A stretch of 64,000 nt of DNA from Brachyhypopomus gauderio (GCF_052324685.1 NC_135220.1:2215216-2279215); one strand, 5' to 3'; counted from the first letter of the stretch, positions 1 through 32,257 are shown. Notes: generated by a model from the sequence alone, not told the origin. Numbers and translations are program-made.

Positions 1-610
1 ACGTTCAGAACACTGTCCCCAACGAGTCTACATACAGAACACTGTCCCCAACGAGTCTACATACAGAACACTGTCCCCAGTGAGTCTACATACAGAACAC
101 TGTCCCCAGTGAGTCTACATACAGAACACTGTCCCCAGTGAGTCTACGTTCAGAACACTGTCCCCAATGAAGATACGTTCAGTACACTGTCCCCAATGAA
201 GATACGTTCAGTACACTGTCCCCAATGAAGATACGTTCAGAACACTGTCCCCAATGAAGATACGTTCAGAACACTGTCCCCAATGAAGATACGTTCAGTA
301 CACTGTCCCCAATGAAGATACGTTCAGTACACTGTCCCCAATGAAGATACGTTCAGAACACTGTCCCCAACGAGTCTACATACAGAACACTGTCCCCAAT
401 GAGTCCATGTTCAGGACACTGTCCCCAATGAGTCCATGTTCAGGACACTGTCCCCAATGAAGATACGATCAGAACACTGTCCCCAATGAGTCTATGTTCA
501 GGACACTGTCCCCAATGAGTCTACATACAGAACACTGTCCCCAATGAAGATACATTCAGAACACTGTCCCCAATGAGTCTATGTTCAGGACACTGTCCCC
601 AGTGTCCCCA
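1..610. repeat. 29-bp minisatellite, about 21 copies
   Basis: The unit CAGAACACTGTCCCCAATGA plus nine bases (variants GAAGATACGTT and GAGTCTACATA) repeats about 21 times up to the phip exon 21 donor. The ACACTGTCCCC core is nearly invariant, and variant types occur in runs, which suggests recent local duplication. The array runs off the left edge. Confidence 0.95.
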
Positions 611-614
611 GTAC

Positions 615-18362
<17,748 letters not shown>

Positions 18363-18900
18363 GTTTGTGTTGTTTTGGGGTGAAGGAGAAGGCGTGTGGC
18401 CGCGCTGGGAAGCGAGTATAGCTGGCTGCCCTATAGTTGTCAGTGTTTGTTCACCACCAGGAAGAGCTGCGCCTCCATTCACCCAACACACACAGGCAAG
18501 GCTGCAAGAAGATCCGGCTACGTCTCAAGCCTTCCGCACTCCGAAAAATAGTCCCCGTCCCCCCCTTCAACACAACGTGTCCCGCAATAATTCGGATAAA
18601 CGACGGAACGTGATGTAGAGTTTCGCCAGTTCAAGGCACGGGTTTTTTTTTCTAAAAAATACAGTCCGATGTACCTGGAAGATGTTAACGGTTGTTTTAC
18701 GTTTCGTTTACGCTCAACGCCCCCTCCCTCCAAAAAAGCACGAGCCCTCTGCGCAGGAATACCAAGCGGTCTAGTGCGCACTCACAGGACGTTTTGGGAG
18801 GCTACGATGGTAACATAGAAGGCGAGGGACGGCATGTTAACACAAGTGGCGCTTTCATTGCTACATTGACTGTTTTATTTCTTATATTAATCGTCTGTTC
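18363..18900 (-). promoter_or_regulatory. phip: phip 5' UTR and promoter region
   Basis: This is the stretch just upstream of the phip start codon at 18362 on the minus strand. It must contain the 5' UTR and probably the core promoter. I see moderately CpG-rich sequence and TGCGCA motifs near 18755-18780 (NRF1-like half sites), with no TATA box. The transcription start cannot be fixed from sequence alone. Confidence 0.4.
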
Positions 18901-21900
18901 GGTTTGATGTAGTGTTGTCAGATACAGCTGCGTGTTACTTCCTCATTGTGTCGACCATGCAGTCAAGCTCGAATCTGATGAATGCTGCCATGTTGTCTTC
19001 TAACAGAATAATAAGAGATACTATCAAGTACCTGCATTTTTACACATTTACCAACCTTTAATTTAAAAAAACGTTATCAGTTACATATATTTCGCTGTAA
19101 TGTAGTTGAAGGTTTGCTAAGCTTCAAGAACCCAACCCACTTTGGTCGCGTTTTAGGTTCGGAAGTCCTCCATTTCTTCACCAAATCCGAGCTGGCAGTA
19201 AAATGGGGGAAGGGTAGTAAAACAGGGGAATGTAATGAATTAAACCTCGTGAGTTACAGGAATCCACGTCTAATAACAACTACAGAAGATGCAGATAAAT
19301 TGCGCACAAGATAAAGACCAAATAAAAAAAATAAGATCTTCTGTTACGCACGACACAGAATCAGTTTGAATTGAGTAGCTCCACATGTAATTCATAAAAA
19401 CGTTTCATCAGTGGAGTAATTAGGCAAATTATGTTTTTGGCCCACATGTTCAGTACTGGCCACCGACTAAAATAAACATAATTTTCTGACTGAGCTAAAA
19501 TATTTTTATTTTGTAATCACAGTCATTCAATATCTTGAATTTATATACTCTTACCTTGAGCATCAATTACTTGAACTGAAAACGTATTTCAAACATTTTG
19601 CTTAGGTTCACAAAATAAATGCATTATTATAGACACAGATGTATCAAGAAGTGTAACCTACTATCTCATTAATTCATTTATAAAATGCTTCTTACAATAC
19701 ACACAGTTTTTCTGCAGTCATAGTAAATTGTATCTTCATTTTTTATCTATATTTTATTTTAAATACTCAGTACACAGTTCATACTATTCAAACATAGACC
19801 TGATAAGATTAAGCTGGGTTTCTAAATGATAAAATGGGGATTTCTATGGGACAGTTACCTCTGACTGTATTTCAGGTGAAGACGAGGTTCCTGGGGCACT
19901 AAAGTTAAAGGTTTTGTTTCAGACTTTAACTTTTTAACTATCCACTCTATTCAGAGACACAGGTGTAGTTCTCTGACTATCCACTCTTATGAGACACAGG
20001 TGTAATTCTGTTTCAGTTCAGTTATGACTATTAGATGGTCTATTTTGTAATTTTCTACTCAATTAGGATTCAATTTTTGTGCTTTTGACAGTTTAGAGAA
20101 CCTTGACAAAACTGGTGTGAAACACAATCACATTTAGTGGTATTTCACATAATTATAATAATGATAGTCTATACTTAAAAAAATAGCTTGTGTACATTAA
20201 ACTTAGGTTTCTCACAGCTCAGAAATTTAGAAAAGACCTGCATCACTAATATATCTTCTGCCTGTCCCATTCCAGGGTTTCATTGGCAACATAGAATAGT
20301 AAAAAAATTATTCCCTAAATACACTTAAAACATGATGGAGAAGTAATGTTGAGAAGAGTGACTGTTGACCACACAGTTCGTGCAGTAGCTTTGCTCAACC
20401 ACTGGAGGTCATAATCACTCAGGTGTCTAAAGTGTAGAGGCCAAGTAAGGGTCAAAGGTTACCAGGCCAAATTGCAGTTGGATTTTGATGATGCGTATCC
20501 TTTTATTCCTAATCGTAACTATACTCAGTGTGATTAAGAGACTTAAGATTGATGACATGCTGGTGTCAGCCGTTGCTCTGAACAGTAGATATTAGGATTC
20601 GGGCCCATCTAACACATCATATGTATCTTGTATAGTTGGTGGCCAGTATGATTATACAGTACAATGGCAATGGGCTTGGTGGTTATGCATATATATTAGT
20701 TATGTCGGAGGTTTTGGAGTTAGAGCATGAAGTGCACTGGTTGGTTTAATGTTATTGTATTCCCATTAACAAGAATGGTTGTTTATTGAATTCAAAGATT
20801 AATTAAACTGTTGGGAACAATTTAACAGCTTGTCATTACACACATACATACAAGCCATTCAGTTTTTTTATTTGTTTCATTCTGTCGCATTGCTGAACTT
20901 TCACTTCCTGACATCAGCTATTGTATTTAGTGAGTGTTTGTGTGTATGTGTACATTTGTGTGCCTGTGGAAGTGGACACTGAGGGTTACAGGTGTCTGTA
21001 AAGAGACATGAATGAATAGCTTTTGTGGTAACCCAGCAGACCCTCAAGAGCTGAGTTACTAATACAAACTCCAAATCTAAACTGCTAGAACTTTGTGTGC
21101 TTGCAAATGATGTTTCTGTTAAGGCCATATCGGTGGAATAAGCAGCAAACAGTAACAATGGTATTGAACAGACCTTTTGAGACTTTTTTCTTTCTTTTTT
21201 ATTTGAAAACATTTTCACAGACAAATATTCCAAACCAGGAAGGCAGAACTCCAGAAACACGTCAGATTCCATTTCAGAATGCAACTTTCAGAATTATCCG
21301 GGAACCCATTGTTTATTGCTATGGTTACGTGCCTTTGTTTAGGATCTTATTCAAATTAGCAATTTTAAAAAGTCAAAAATGTAGATCCAATGTACCCAAT
21401 AAAGAGACTTAAAAAACAACAATTTGGAAAATGAAATTCAGTGATTCTTTTTGTCTCTTATTCTCAGTTTATCATTCATCGACACACATATTTAAGTGTT
21501 TAATTATAAAGTCCTGATCACGTACCGTACACACTACGAACTCATGAACCTGAATGTCCGGCCTACTCACATGGGCACTTAGGCCATGAGTCTTGGTGGT
21601 ACGAACGTTAACTAGTTGCTGTTACATTACAGGAGATGACGTAGGATACCAATTCCGACCAACTAAATGCTGTGAACTGATATGGCAGCCGCTGGTGAAA
21701 CGTTTAAGAAAGAAGTATTTTCTTTCTGCTTGTGGGTCAGTCCATGATGGTGACTACTAGAAGATCTGGGGAGTCATAGGACTTCAGAGAGGAGTGTAGT
21801 TTTCTAAATACAATGTCTACAATGACAAGTCTAAAAAAAAGTTAGCATCTTACAAAATACTCGATAAAGAATACAAAAATGTTCCTCCATTCCACAGAAA

Positions 21901-21911
21901 GCAAACCAGAG
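18901..21911. other. phip-hmgn3 intergenic region and hmgn3 3' UTR
   Basis: AT-rich unique-looking sequence. The right part (about 21300-21911) should be hmgn3 3' UTR. I see no RNA gene, no clear transposon ends and no reading frame with recognisable similarity. Confidence 0.6.
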
Positions 21912-23143
21912 TCACTCCTTGGCCTCTGCCTTAGTCTCAGGGGTCTCAGATTCCTGGGGGAGACAGAAGGGACATGCGGTCACGACACTGCGCTTGGCTC
22001 CACGCTGCTGCTAGACCATCGACATTTTAAATTAGTCACATCACCTGATAAAACCAATACCACACTGTTAGCACATTCAGCAGGTTAGTAGCACATAATC
22101 TCTGCACAGCTGAAATAACCACATGCACATTCAAAGAGTCAAGAGACGTGTATTTCAGATTACTTATTTTCACTAATTTTGAAAGGTAATATAGAAAGAA
22201 ATTGTTGGTGTGACCACTACACACATTGACACCAGAGTTTAGAACTCACAAAAGAAGGAAACTGTTATTAAATGGATATGCATGTTTTAACTTCTATTTT
22301 TAAATATTGCGGAAACTTTAGAGTTTTGTAATTGCACGACCTTATTTTTCTGGTGCCAAGTTAACCCAAGATCATTTGACTGATTTAAATATTTGCCCAG
22401 TGCAGTCATATGGTCTACAAGTAATCAGATTTCTGTAAGTTCCAATCAGGAATAGTTGCAGAATTCAGGCTACTTTTTTTGGCAATGCAAGAGTACAAAT
22501 ATAAAACCATCTCCATAAATGAATATGAACAGTGTCCAAGACTGAATGGTACATTAATAGGCAGTCTAGTAATAAATCACAATAAATTATTGGGTTTAGA
22601 ATAAACTACAGGCTAAAGTAAAGTTCATGGTTAGTTAGGTTTAAGACATGGGTTAGTGTGAGCATTACAGACCCAGGACAATGCAAATAAACAGGTTGCA
22701 GGACATACCATGCTCTAGTACTGAATCTCAACAAAGCTGGAACCTAATGGCATATCATGCTCTAGTACTGAATCTGAATAAAGTTGGACTCTAATGGCAT
22801 GCCATGCTCTACAACTGAATCTGAATTAAGCTGGACTCTAATGGCATGCCATGCTCTTGTACTGAATCACAGTGAAGTTGCAAACTGATGGCATGCATAA
22901 ATGAACAGACAGCTCACTCAGTCGATAGTTCAATCAAACAATCAATCTGATCCATTATGTGGTAAGAGATGGCACTATATTAAGGCAGCTCCTATCATCT
23001 TGAAGTTATGTCATTCATTTTAAGCTCTTTGATAAACTTCAGTTACTCACAATGTAATGGGTTCATCTTTTAATATCCATGCGTTTTGCGTGATTTGTGA
23101 CAAGTGAAAAACGTAATATTCACCATTGATGTACTTTATAGGT

Positions 23144-23186
<43 letters not shown>

Positions 23187-23322
23187 TTGTCAATTCCTCA
23201 CACTTTCATACCCTCTACTTTCACTGTCTCTCTCTGTCCTCTGATGGACAGGAAGGTGGGGGAGACACTTCTCAGGGACGCCACAGTGACAGATGAGCGA
23301 GAGACGCAGATCTACGTGAGCA

Positions 23323-23368
<46 letters not shown>

Positions 23369-26300
23369 AGGAAAAGGAAAGTTGGGCAGAGGTTATGATT
23401 ACATAAAGAATGTTGTTACCATGAATAGAGCAAGACTACAATCTTGTTTCCTGTAAGAACTTTTTAGGTGCCATGCTTTGTGCATGTGATTAGGAGACTT
23501 CTGGAGCTGCGCAAGTTTACAGCGAGCGTTGTAGGTGAGGCTTGTTGTTCAGCAGATATCTGAGCAAATATGCAGACAACTGTTTCTGGTGCAGAAGTGT
23601 AAGCAATCATTTGTAGATCGAGACCTAGAGCCGATCTGCAAACGCACTTATGGCAAAGTCTCATCTATGTCATCATTCAGCTCAGTTCTGTTACTGATTG
23701 GTTGGTTTAATTCACATGCCACAAACTTTTTAAAAGCCACATACCTTAATCACATGCAGACTTAAAATGTTTAACAAAGGCACACAGACTTTAACGTTTA
23801 AGTAAATAAAACCTTTTTTCTTCTTCACATAAACCCTTCCCCACAGATGAAGACAGAGGATGATTTGTTTGTGTGACATGGTGAATTAAGGGTGCTTTTT
23901 AAGTTTTTCACAGAGTTTGTGTCACTGAGGTCTGAATACCAAATCTGAACAACAGTCTTACCCCCTCTGGCTTGGTCTCTCCATTCTCAGTAGGCACCGC
24001 CTCTTTCTCCTCCTTCTTCCCTTTAGCTCCACCCTTCTTTCCTTTTACTGCCTTCTCATCAGATGGCTTCTGCAATAACCAATCAGAGCTCAGTGTCCCA
24101 ATAATGTCCCAATAAAAAATCCTGAATTCAGGAAACACTCCCAGACACTGACAGGGAGTGCTAAAGGTGCTGTATTACAAAGCCAATGACTTCTCTATAA
24201 ATGAGACAAATAAATGAATGAGATAAATTGGACTTTGTTGCAGGCACGACGTCTTGCACACTGATATGTTTTTATTTACAAAGCACTAATTGAGAATCTG
24301 CCTAATTATTTATCATGTCTTCTGAATAGAAGGCCGTCTGCTCAGTCTCCCTTTGAGTGAGTTTTTGCAATTTGCTGTTCCTAGAGCTCGAACAGAGCAG
24401 GGAAAGACTGCTTTTAGCTTTGCTGCTTCATACACATGGAACCTGTTACAGACTGATCTAACAATCAAGGACCTTGTTTCTTTGAGCAGATTTAAGACAG
24501 AGATAAGATCAGTCGGGTCTAGATCATCTGTGTGTGCGTGTTTTCATTGATTTTATGTGAGATTGTTTTGCATGTACTTTGCATGTTGTAATTTGTGCTG
24601 CTGCTCGGTCTGTCTTGGCCAGGTCTCCCTTGTAAAAGAGATCTTGTATCTCAAGGGACTAACCTGGTTAAATAAATAAATAAATAATAAGTATTTGGAC
24701 TTAGGAAGTCAAAGGTGGAAGGAGGTTTAGCAACAGTCCTTTCAGACTTTATGAATTTGATTTGATGATTATTTTCTTCGTTCCTATTAACACACTGATT
24801 CAAGCGCCGACATTTCCTGACCACTTAGGAGGTCGTCCATGTGTGATCCAGGTCCGAGTTTTGACGGCGTTGCCCCACGCTTCTTCTGAAGCCACTCCTG
24901 GACCATTTTTGGATATGTTCTTATGTTCTTTCTTCTCTTTTAGAAGGACTCAGACAGGTTGTCTTAACAGGTCCATGACAGGTCAAGCATTTTGGTTTAA
25001 GGAAGCTCTCCATGCCCAGGAGTGCCATACCATGATGCTACTCCCAGCACCACCAGCGCCAGTGCCACCAGGCCTCACCGTGGAGACGGTATTTGGCTAA
25101 GAGACACTCCTTGTGTGCTGCGGCCGCTTGGCGTTTGAAACCATTCAGATTTAGCTTGGACTCATCTGTCCGGAGCACACACGCCTGCCGTCTTTAGGTG
25201 AGCTTTGAGACAGCCACACCACAGCAAATGCTAACTTCATGCCCCTGGATTCGAGGCTTTGTGCTGCATGCTGGAAACTGCTGACTGATGCACGTTTGTT
25301 CTGATCTCAGCCTCTTGAGTCTGTGAGGGTTCAGCGTTGTGGCTTTGGCTCACGGTGGTTTCACTCAACCAGCTTCCTCCCGGCCCCGCCGAGAGGCAAA
25401 CTCTTCAAGGCTTCACAAGACATTCTTTCACGCAGACCTCTTACATTTCTTGATAGTGGAATAAGGCAGTGTGCATTATGGAATAGCAGAAGTTTAGAGA
25501 TTTCGATTTTTTTCTGTCTTTGTTCTGATATGTGCAACGACAATGATCTGTGCTTTAAAATGCTCACTGACTTGCAGTTGTCACATTACTGAAAACTATT
25601 TGAATTTAGTAATGTTCAAAGGCCAATCAGGCCACAAAGGCAGATTTCACTGTCACTATGGTTTAACCAATAATGTGGCATGTTTCCATCTACATAAAAA
25701 AAAAGTGTGCCTGGTATACACGCACAAGGATAGGATAGAACACCTACATATGCAAATAGAAAACTAAAGCACAATATCGCTTCAAACAAAAGAGACCACA
25801 TGCAAAATACATGCAAAATACTGATCTGTCCTGCAAGTGTGTGTGTGTTTATGCATGTGTACACAGGCTTGTGCGTGCACATCTGTGCATTTGTGCGCAT
25901 GCATGCGTGTGTGTGTGTGCTGTTACCTTCGCCGCAGGCTTTTTGGGTTTGGGCTCTGGTTTAGGAGGAGCTGGTTTTTGCTGGTCAAAGAAAGATAAGA
26001 CCATGAACACACAGCGTCACGTTGCACCCAGAACACAGGCATGGATGGCTACCAAACCCCCCACCTCAACTCCCAGCTTATTACTTTGTTAGAACTCATA
26101 TGGCCTATTATTTAGTGCCTACTGTACTCAATTAGGACTTTGAAATGAATATAAAAGACATGTAGTTACAAGACTGAGAATTAGGGTCAAGACCTATTGG
26201 CTGTTCTTGTCTATTTAGGTGTTTGAAACATCTTCCAAACCCAGCTGCCTTTGTATTGAAAGCTCCAAGTATCTTTATTCAAACTTAGTTTTTACTAAAA

Positions 26301-27390
26301 CACTGCAGAAAAACGTTGACGTGATGTGTCTGTTCAAACAGATGATCACACGGACACTCAAATGACATCCACGATAGAGCTTCACAAAGAGGAGACCCCA
26401 CGCAGAGAGCACATCACATGGCAAATACAGATGAGGACTCCCATTAAACGCCATCACATAAACTATAAAACATGGGGAAATACAACGTATCCTTTCCCTA
26501 AATGCTGCATTGAAAAAAAGCCTTGTGCTGTTTGCCAGAGGTGTCAGTCAGACACCTGTGGCTAGCCATGTCAGCAGGCAGTCCTCATCCGTCCCGCGTG
26601 CAGGACTGCACTAAGACGGGACATGTTATCGTCTGTCCCAAGACACACGATCCGTGTACTCAAACGGTGACATCAAACGCTAACTGATCGCAGCACTGCG
26701 GCTGGAGTGCTTTAACAGTGCACTGGAGACTCAGTGTGGACCACGTCTGAACATCTATAGCTGCACCAACCACCACCAACATCTAAGACACATATTCTCA
26801 TTCTCAAAATCCATGTGGAATTACACATTTTGATTTTAACACCATAATAGTGCAGTGTTCTGTAGACGAGTCGATGCCATGTGTATCAAATTGTTGTCCA
26901 CATCAGACTGCATCTACATGAACAACTGCACATGGTCCGTTCACCTAATATAAAGCTTGGAAAAGCATCATGAGATACCAGACAGAGATACCAGACTTAC
27001 CGAAGACAAACGCTCAGACCTCCGGGTGGGCTGAAGGAAAGAGAGAAAGCATGTTAACAAACTGGTAAGGCCCTGACGGAGAGCTTCAAAGCATCCTAAA
27101 GCTATTACAGCAACAACAAAAAAAAAACATTTAATGTCAGTCAGCTTCTGTAAGACGTAAGCATAAAATGAAGACAGCAGCATCTCTTTAGCATTCGAAT
27201 TAGTTATGATAATGTCATGAGGTTTTGCAGGAGCATATATATGGTTATGATGGTGATGCAATATCACAATATTAACATATCAAAATGTTATTGGATATGC
27301 AAATGAAGGGCACTTGTGTGCATATATGAGAATTTACCTCATGCTTTGTGACTTTAGTAGAGTCTTTCCCCTCTGCTCCCTCGGGTGACT

Positions 27391-27439
<49 letters not shown>

Positions 27440-28274
27440 ACAAAACTGCATTACACCTGAAACTTTTAATGAAGACTTCATTAACGTGTTCATTACCGGC
27501 TTTTGAGCTGGTGTATGAAAGAAAATGTACCAAAAATTCAAAAATGTACATAGAACAGTGAAATACCTTTTTTATTTATCTACTGATGGACAGATATTTT
27601 GTATGATATGAGTCCATGTAAAGGATGCTTAAAACAATAACATATAGGTTAATAAGATCTATTTTATTATGTAAGAAGTGATTCTGCTGGACATCTCCTG
27701 TCAAAACAACCCTGCTGTAATAACTGTGCCATTTCACAAAAAATAAAAAATACAAATTTGATTTAAGCACATGAATATGCATATGTATGTTGAATTAATT
27801 AGATGCAATTCTTGGTAATGCAATTTTAATGTTCTTATTTATCTTAAGCTACTCCTTTGCTTACAGCTGGATACACTAATATGGTGAAAAGATAACCTGT
27901 GTCCTCAAGAGCCATAACATACACTGAAATCTCTGGTGTATTTCCATGCCAAAATGTACCACTGAACAGACGTTTCACAACAGGTCATTCACAACAGCTT
28001 GCCTGTCAGATGGCACCTAAATATGAATATTTTGTGTGTATGTGTTTATATATTTCCATGAGGGACCAATGTCCCTACAAGGGCAGAAACATCTGACATG
28101 TTTGACCTTGTGACCCCCCATAGGTAAAAGTACTGTTTTTGTTTGTTCTTTTTATACAACCAAATAGTTATTTCATTTGAAAAGCTAAGAGCCCAAATGA
28201 TTTACATTTGGCTACTGAAGTTAAGATCAGGGTTAAGGTTATGTCACTGGAAAATCTCTATGAGGATAGTAAGC

Positions 28275-28317
<43 letters not shown>

Positions 28318-29640
28318 TGTTTTGTGCATACATGTGTTAAAGTGCCAATCGTCCAAATGTTAAGAGCACTGCAACTGAATGAAAGTGCATTAACTTTTAA
28401 ATTATAACAAATAAAACCATATGCAGACCTAAACTAAATTTAAATACCCTGGCAAAAAAAGAATTTACAGTTACATCAGTTGATGAAACCCATGAAATCT
28501 AAATCCAAAGAATAATCTCTCCATTCCTCACCGCTTGACGTTAGTTCTCCTAAATAAGCTCAAAATATGAAAACTTTTCATGAGTAAAAAACAACGCTAA
28601 AGACACACGTGTGATGTGCGCTTGAATAAGTATTAAATGCTGATTGAAGGTACTTTAACACTGCACCGTCCCAGGGTTTTTACCCAGTTCCCCACTAGAT
28701 TTCTGTTCTCCGTCCACACACTCAGTGCTCGGTGCACGTTTGCATGTCACAGCCTTCCAGGAAGAGTCCTGACCTACAACCAAAACGTCTTGTGCTCGAT
28801 TTAATTTAACATTTCATTCCCCCGGAGTTGCAGATCTCGTCTTTTTGAACTATCGTCATCCTAACATTACTATAATCCACACCCGTCCGTTCGCACGGAC
28901 CACGGAAGGCCGAGCTTTCTCGCCGTTTTGACGCGAGATCGGGGGGAATAAACTGGAGCAACTGTCACTCTCGTCGCGTGAACTGTGTCTCCGTGCTGCG
29001 TGCCCGCGCTTTGCGCGCTCCCGAGGCGCTCCCGCGTGATTGACGAGCCGGCTGCTCACATACGGGTCCGCGCCGCAATGGGGGAGGAGGAAAAGGGTGT
29101 CGCTTCAAATAGAGCTATAAATAAATAATAAGATTCCTCTATCGATCGGTGAAGGCGAGCTGATCGAAGATGAATATTCCGGCGTAAGTAACAGAATCGC
29201 GTAGGTCGTTACGCGCTGGTGTTTAACGAGAGAGGAGCGCTGGGTTAGATCGAACCGGCGCCACCGAAGCATCACCGCCAAGTGACATTCAGTGCAAGTG
29301 CGCACGAAGTGGCGACTCTCCGGCACACACACACACACACACAACTATCATGGAGGAAACCTCCAACTGTCGACGAATAAAACCAACACCTCTCGTTATC
29401 GAGGCTTCATGTGCAAAATGTGTGGCATACTCACCAATGTGGAATAGTTACGACGACAAGCACCGTGTATCACAATTTTTTTTTAAACTTCATATTTGCT
29501 CACCTGCTCGACATTTTGGATTCATAATCATCGGGAGAAAATCGAGCCGCTATTCCTCTTAGCTAAATAGGCGGTCAACGAAAAAAAAATTCGCAGTAGT
29601 AAAATGACCAATTCCATTCTCTTACCTTCCTCTTTGGCAT
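21912..29640 (-). CDS. hmgn3: HMGN3, nucleosome-binding high mobility group N protein, complete, 6 exons
   Basis: HMGN proteins bind the nucleosome core and loosen chromatin in the nucleus. Coding exons in sense order: 29640-29626 (MPKRK), 27388-27338 (SPEGAEGKDSTKVTKHE), 27030-27001 (PTRRSERLSS), 25980-25927 (QKPAPPKPEPKPKKPAAK), 24069-23962 (KPSDEKAVKGKK...ENGETKPEG) and 21953-21912 (ESETPETKAEAKE, stop). All junctions are phase 0. The total is 99 residues, the length of the long human HMGN3 isoform. The nucleosome-binding core RRSERLS lies at about residues 25-31, followed by the Pro/Lys-rich segment; the C-terminal half is the acidic/basic regulatory domain. The position between phip and lca5 matches human 6q14 and separates it from HMGN1, 2 and 4. 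The exon 2 acceptor is preceded by a sense UG tract. AATAAA on the sense strand near 21316-21311 is a candidate poly(A) signal. Confidence 0.93.
22690..22895. repeat. degenerate ~50-bp tandem repeat, 4 copies
   Basis: The unit CATGCTCTAGTACTGAATCT, then GAAGTTGGACTCTAATGG with variation, is repeated four times in hmgn3 intron 5. Copies differ at many sites, so the array is old. Confidence 0.8.
24240..24690 (+). mobile_element. 3' end of a non-LTR retrotransposon (LINE), degraded
   Basis: The plus strand reads RARTEQGKTAFSFAASYTWN and LQTDLTIKDLVSLSRFKTEI, like the C-terminal tail of L2/CR1-type LINE reverse transcriptase proteins. It is followed by a typical 3' end, TCTCCCTTGTAAAAGAGAT...CTCAAGGGACTAACCTGG, and an AAAT tail. 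It lies in hmgn3 intron 4 in antisense orientation. Confidence 0.7.
27392..27438. repeat. (CA)n tract directly before the hmgn3 exon 2 acceptor
   Basis: On the sense strand this is UG ending at UGUCCAG|UCACCC, again in place of a normal polypyrimidine tract. Confidence 0.9.
28850..29340. promoter_or_regulatory. CpG-rich segment in hmgn3 intron 1
   Basis: Between coding exons 1 and 2 of hmgn3 there is a stretch with many CG dinucleotides (around 28880-29080 and 29190-29320), unlike the AT-rich flanks. It probably belongs to the CpG island at the 5' end of the gene, extending downstream of the start codon at 29640. No coding exon was found in it. Confidence 0.35.
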
Positions 29641-32257
29641 TTTCCTGTGTTTTCTCCTACTTTAGTTCAATTGAACAGGCTCGAATTGCCCCGTGAGGTG
29701 AAGGAGTGAGTTTGTAACTACACCAGAATACTGGATCAATATCTAAAACACCTCTGGTAATAACATGTTAACAATGTGCAGACCGCAGACCCCGCCCTCC
29801 TGTGTCACCATTGGACAGTTCCATGAACGCTGATCCTCATTCCTTTGCGGCGATTGGCTTGTCTCTCTGATATGTAAATATTTCGAACACAAACATTGGT
29901 TGAAATTTTGGAAAAGCTTTCTTGATGTCGCTCCCATTGGTTACGCGCTTTTTCTACGCAAATCAGAACTCAGAGCACGGGATAGGTTTAAATGTACAAG
30001 TGTGAGAGAATACAGTGTGAAGACGAGCCAATCCAGGCATGACACCGCGAGCTCGGGTGTCTGGGAAACGTATTCTTAATGTTACCAGTTCTCTGCACTG
30101 TATATGAAAAGAAACTTAAAAACCCGAAAAAGTATTTGAACTATTTTGATGTAAATGACGACACTATCATTCACTTCTCCAAATGATCAAAGGTATAGGT
30201 TATATAAGCAATTTTCATCAAACATGCCGCATTTGACACAGGACGTCAAAATGCAGTTTCACCATTCTTTCTTTCAGGTCACAATGCATATAGCCGCCAA
30301 TCGATTGTTGTATAGTCAGAAATGGTCATTTGGACACAGCTTTACATCGAAATAAAAATTCGATAGGATATCAAATGCTTAAATTATATTAGAGAACGAC
30401 ATTGCCCAATGTAATTCCCATGTGACACACATGTGGTTTAAATGAATAACGAACGAAGCCATTTTCACGGCAAGCTCAACAACACCTCTACAATGACCTC
30501 ACAATGGACAACATTCTACAATAATCTCACAATGGAACACCTTCTATATAAGCCTCACAATGGTCAACATTCGACAATAATCTCACAATGGAACATCTTC
30601 TATATAAGCCTCACAATGGTCAACATTCGACAAGGTCTGACATCACATAACATACGTGTGCCTCTAGAATTATACTGGAAGCTAAAAGTAAACAATTAAA
30701 GGTTTTCTGTGGTTGAATGAGCGCCTATTTCCAAGCCTTATACTAGCCTATGAATGATAGTATGTAGATTGGTCTAGTGTAGTTTTAAAACATGGGCTAG
30801 ATGAAACGAAAAGGCTGAAAAATTCGAGTTACTGGTCCAGTCCGTTTTGACACCCTCTGCATAGAAACTACAAGCGATTTAAATGCATTACTTTAAATTA
30901 AACCTTAATATACAAACTCACATATTGTAGAATACATACAGAAATGAAAAAAAGCAAGAATGTACTTCAGAAGACATTAATGTGCTGAAATGTTTATATA
31001 ATTTTAGAAATACTGACATTTTTATTTCAAAAATGGCTTGCAAGTCCATGTGGTCCTTTAAAACACTATTTGCACTTACATGTGGACGTCATTCTCCGAT
31101 TGTTTTGAATACTACTTACACTGGGAGTTGGAGAATATGTACCTGCAATATTTCAATATTTATTAAATAAGCTATACAAATCGCAAGTGCTCCCAGATGC
31201 ATATAATGATTTAGGAAAGGGTAAAAACACCACAGATCCATAAAATAACAGATTTCCACATTCATAAGGTGGTATTTTACACCCCAGCCCAACTATAAAG
31301 TTACATTTATTTTTTACCATGATGTATTATTTCAGAAAAAACACAGTTCATGATGAATATTTTACACATAAATAAACTACTTCATGGCAAAAAGTGAGAT
31401 CTAAGATAACATCTGCAAATCTAACCACACGAGGGGTCTATATCCTCCAAAATATGGGTTGCACAAATTTGTTGAATGTCTAGCTCCAGTCTGGTCAGAA
31501 AAAACACAAGCTAATTCATTATGACCATTCAGAAAGTGGAAACTATATGGAAACTTCTCCATATTCAAGACCTGGTTTCCAAAAAGTGCTACAGCATAAA
31601 CATGGTAATATGATAAAATAACTGAACGCCGAACGCTAATGATGTGGGGGTCATTCTCATCACTGCAGTGCTGTTTCTGAAACTCAGCACTCACTGACAT
31701 TTGTTGTTTGGTATCTGAGTGTAGGACTGTTCAGATCAGTTCAGAGCAGGCCAACTCACACAGTGACCAATACGGGTTTAGGATACTGCTTCAGTCACAC
31801 ATTCACACATGCACCAAAAGTGCTTCATAAGTCTATGACGATCTTAGAGTCTTACAAAGAGCAGAATTAAAACATTCCAGCAGAATAATTATACCATGTT
31901 GATTTCTCATTGTCTTCTCAACATAAACTTTGGGTAAGTGCTTCTAAAAATCCCTGATTGAAATATGAAGAACTGTATCTTCATTTTACACAATAAGAAT
32001 GTGAACGACATCATGTACAGATAGTATATGCTTCCAGTACAAGTTTTTTGGAAGATTTTGCAAGAGAGAGAACATCAATAACTACAAGAAGAACAGAATA
32101 GCAACTTCACTGTGTGATGATAACTGAACATGGCTTTATATGAAAAACAGTTCATATAACAATCTACTAAAGTACAACAGCATCTTTTGATCTAATTCAG
32201 TCACCTATTTGCACTTCAGGAAATTAACCCTTCTGTTTGTCATGAAAACATGTCTTT
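29641..32257. other. hmgn3 upstream region and lca5 3' UTR
   Basis: The left part (about 29641-30100) should hold the hmgn3 promoter; it has CCAAT-like motifs (for example ATTGG at 29811, 29852 and 29936). A 56-bp unit is repeated 2-3 times at 30500-30640. The right part (about 31300-32257) is expected to be lca5 3' UTR. Nothing else recognised. Confidence 0.5.
30500..30640. repeat. 56-bp tandem repeat, about 2.5 copies
   Basis: CTCACAATGGTCAACATTC, GACAATAATCTCACAATGG and AACATCTTCTATATAAG recur with a period of 56 bp. The ATATAAG segments are part of the repeat and need not be TATA boxes. Confidence 0.8.

Noticed and set aside
24760-25470. A stretch with phrases resembling degraded Tc1-like repeats (ACTCATCTGTCCGGAGCAC, CCATACCATGATGCTAC).
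   Set aside because: No terminal repeats, no target duplication and no clear transposase frame; probably an old repeat but not assignable.
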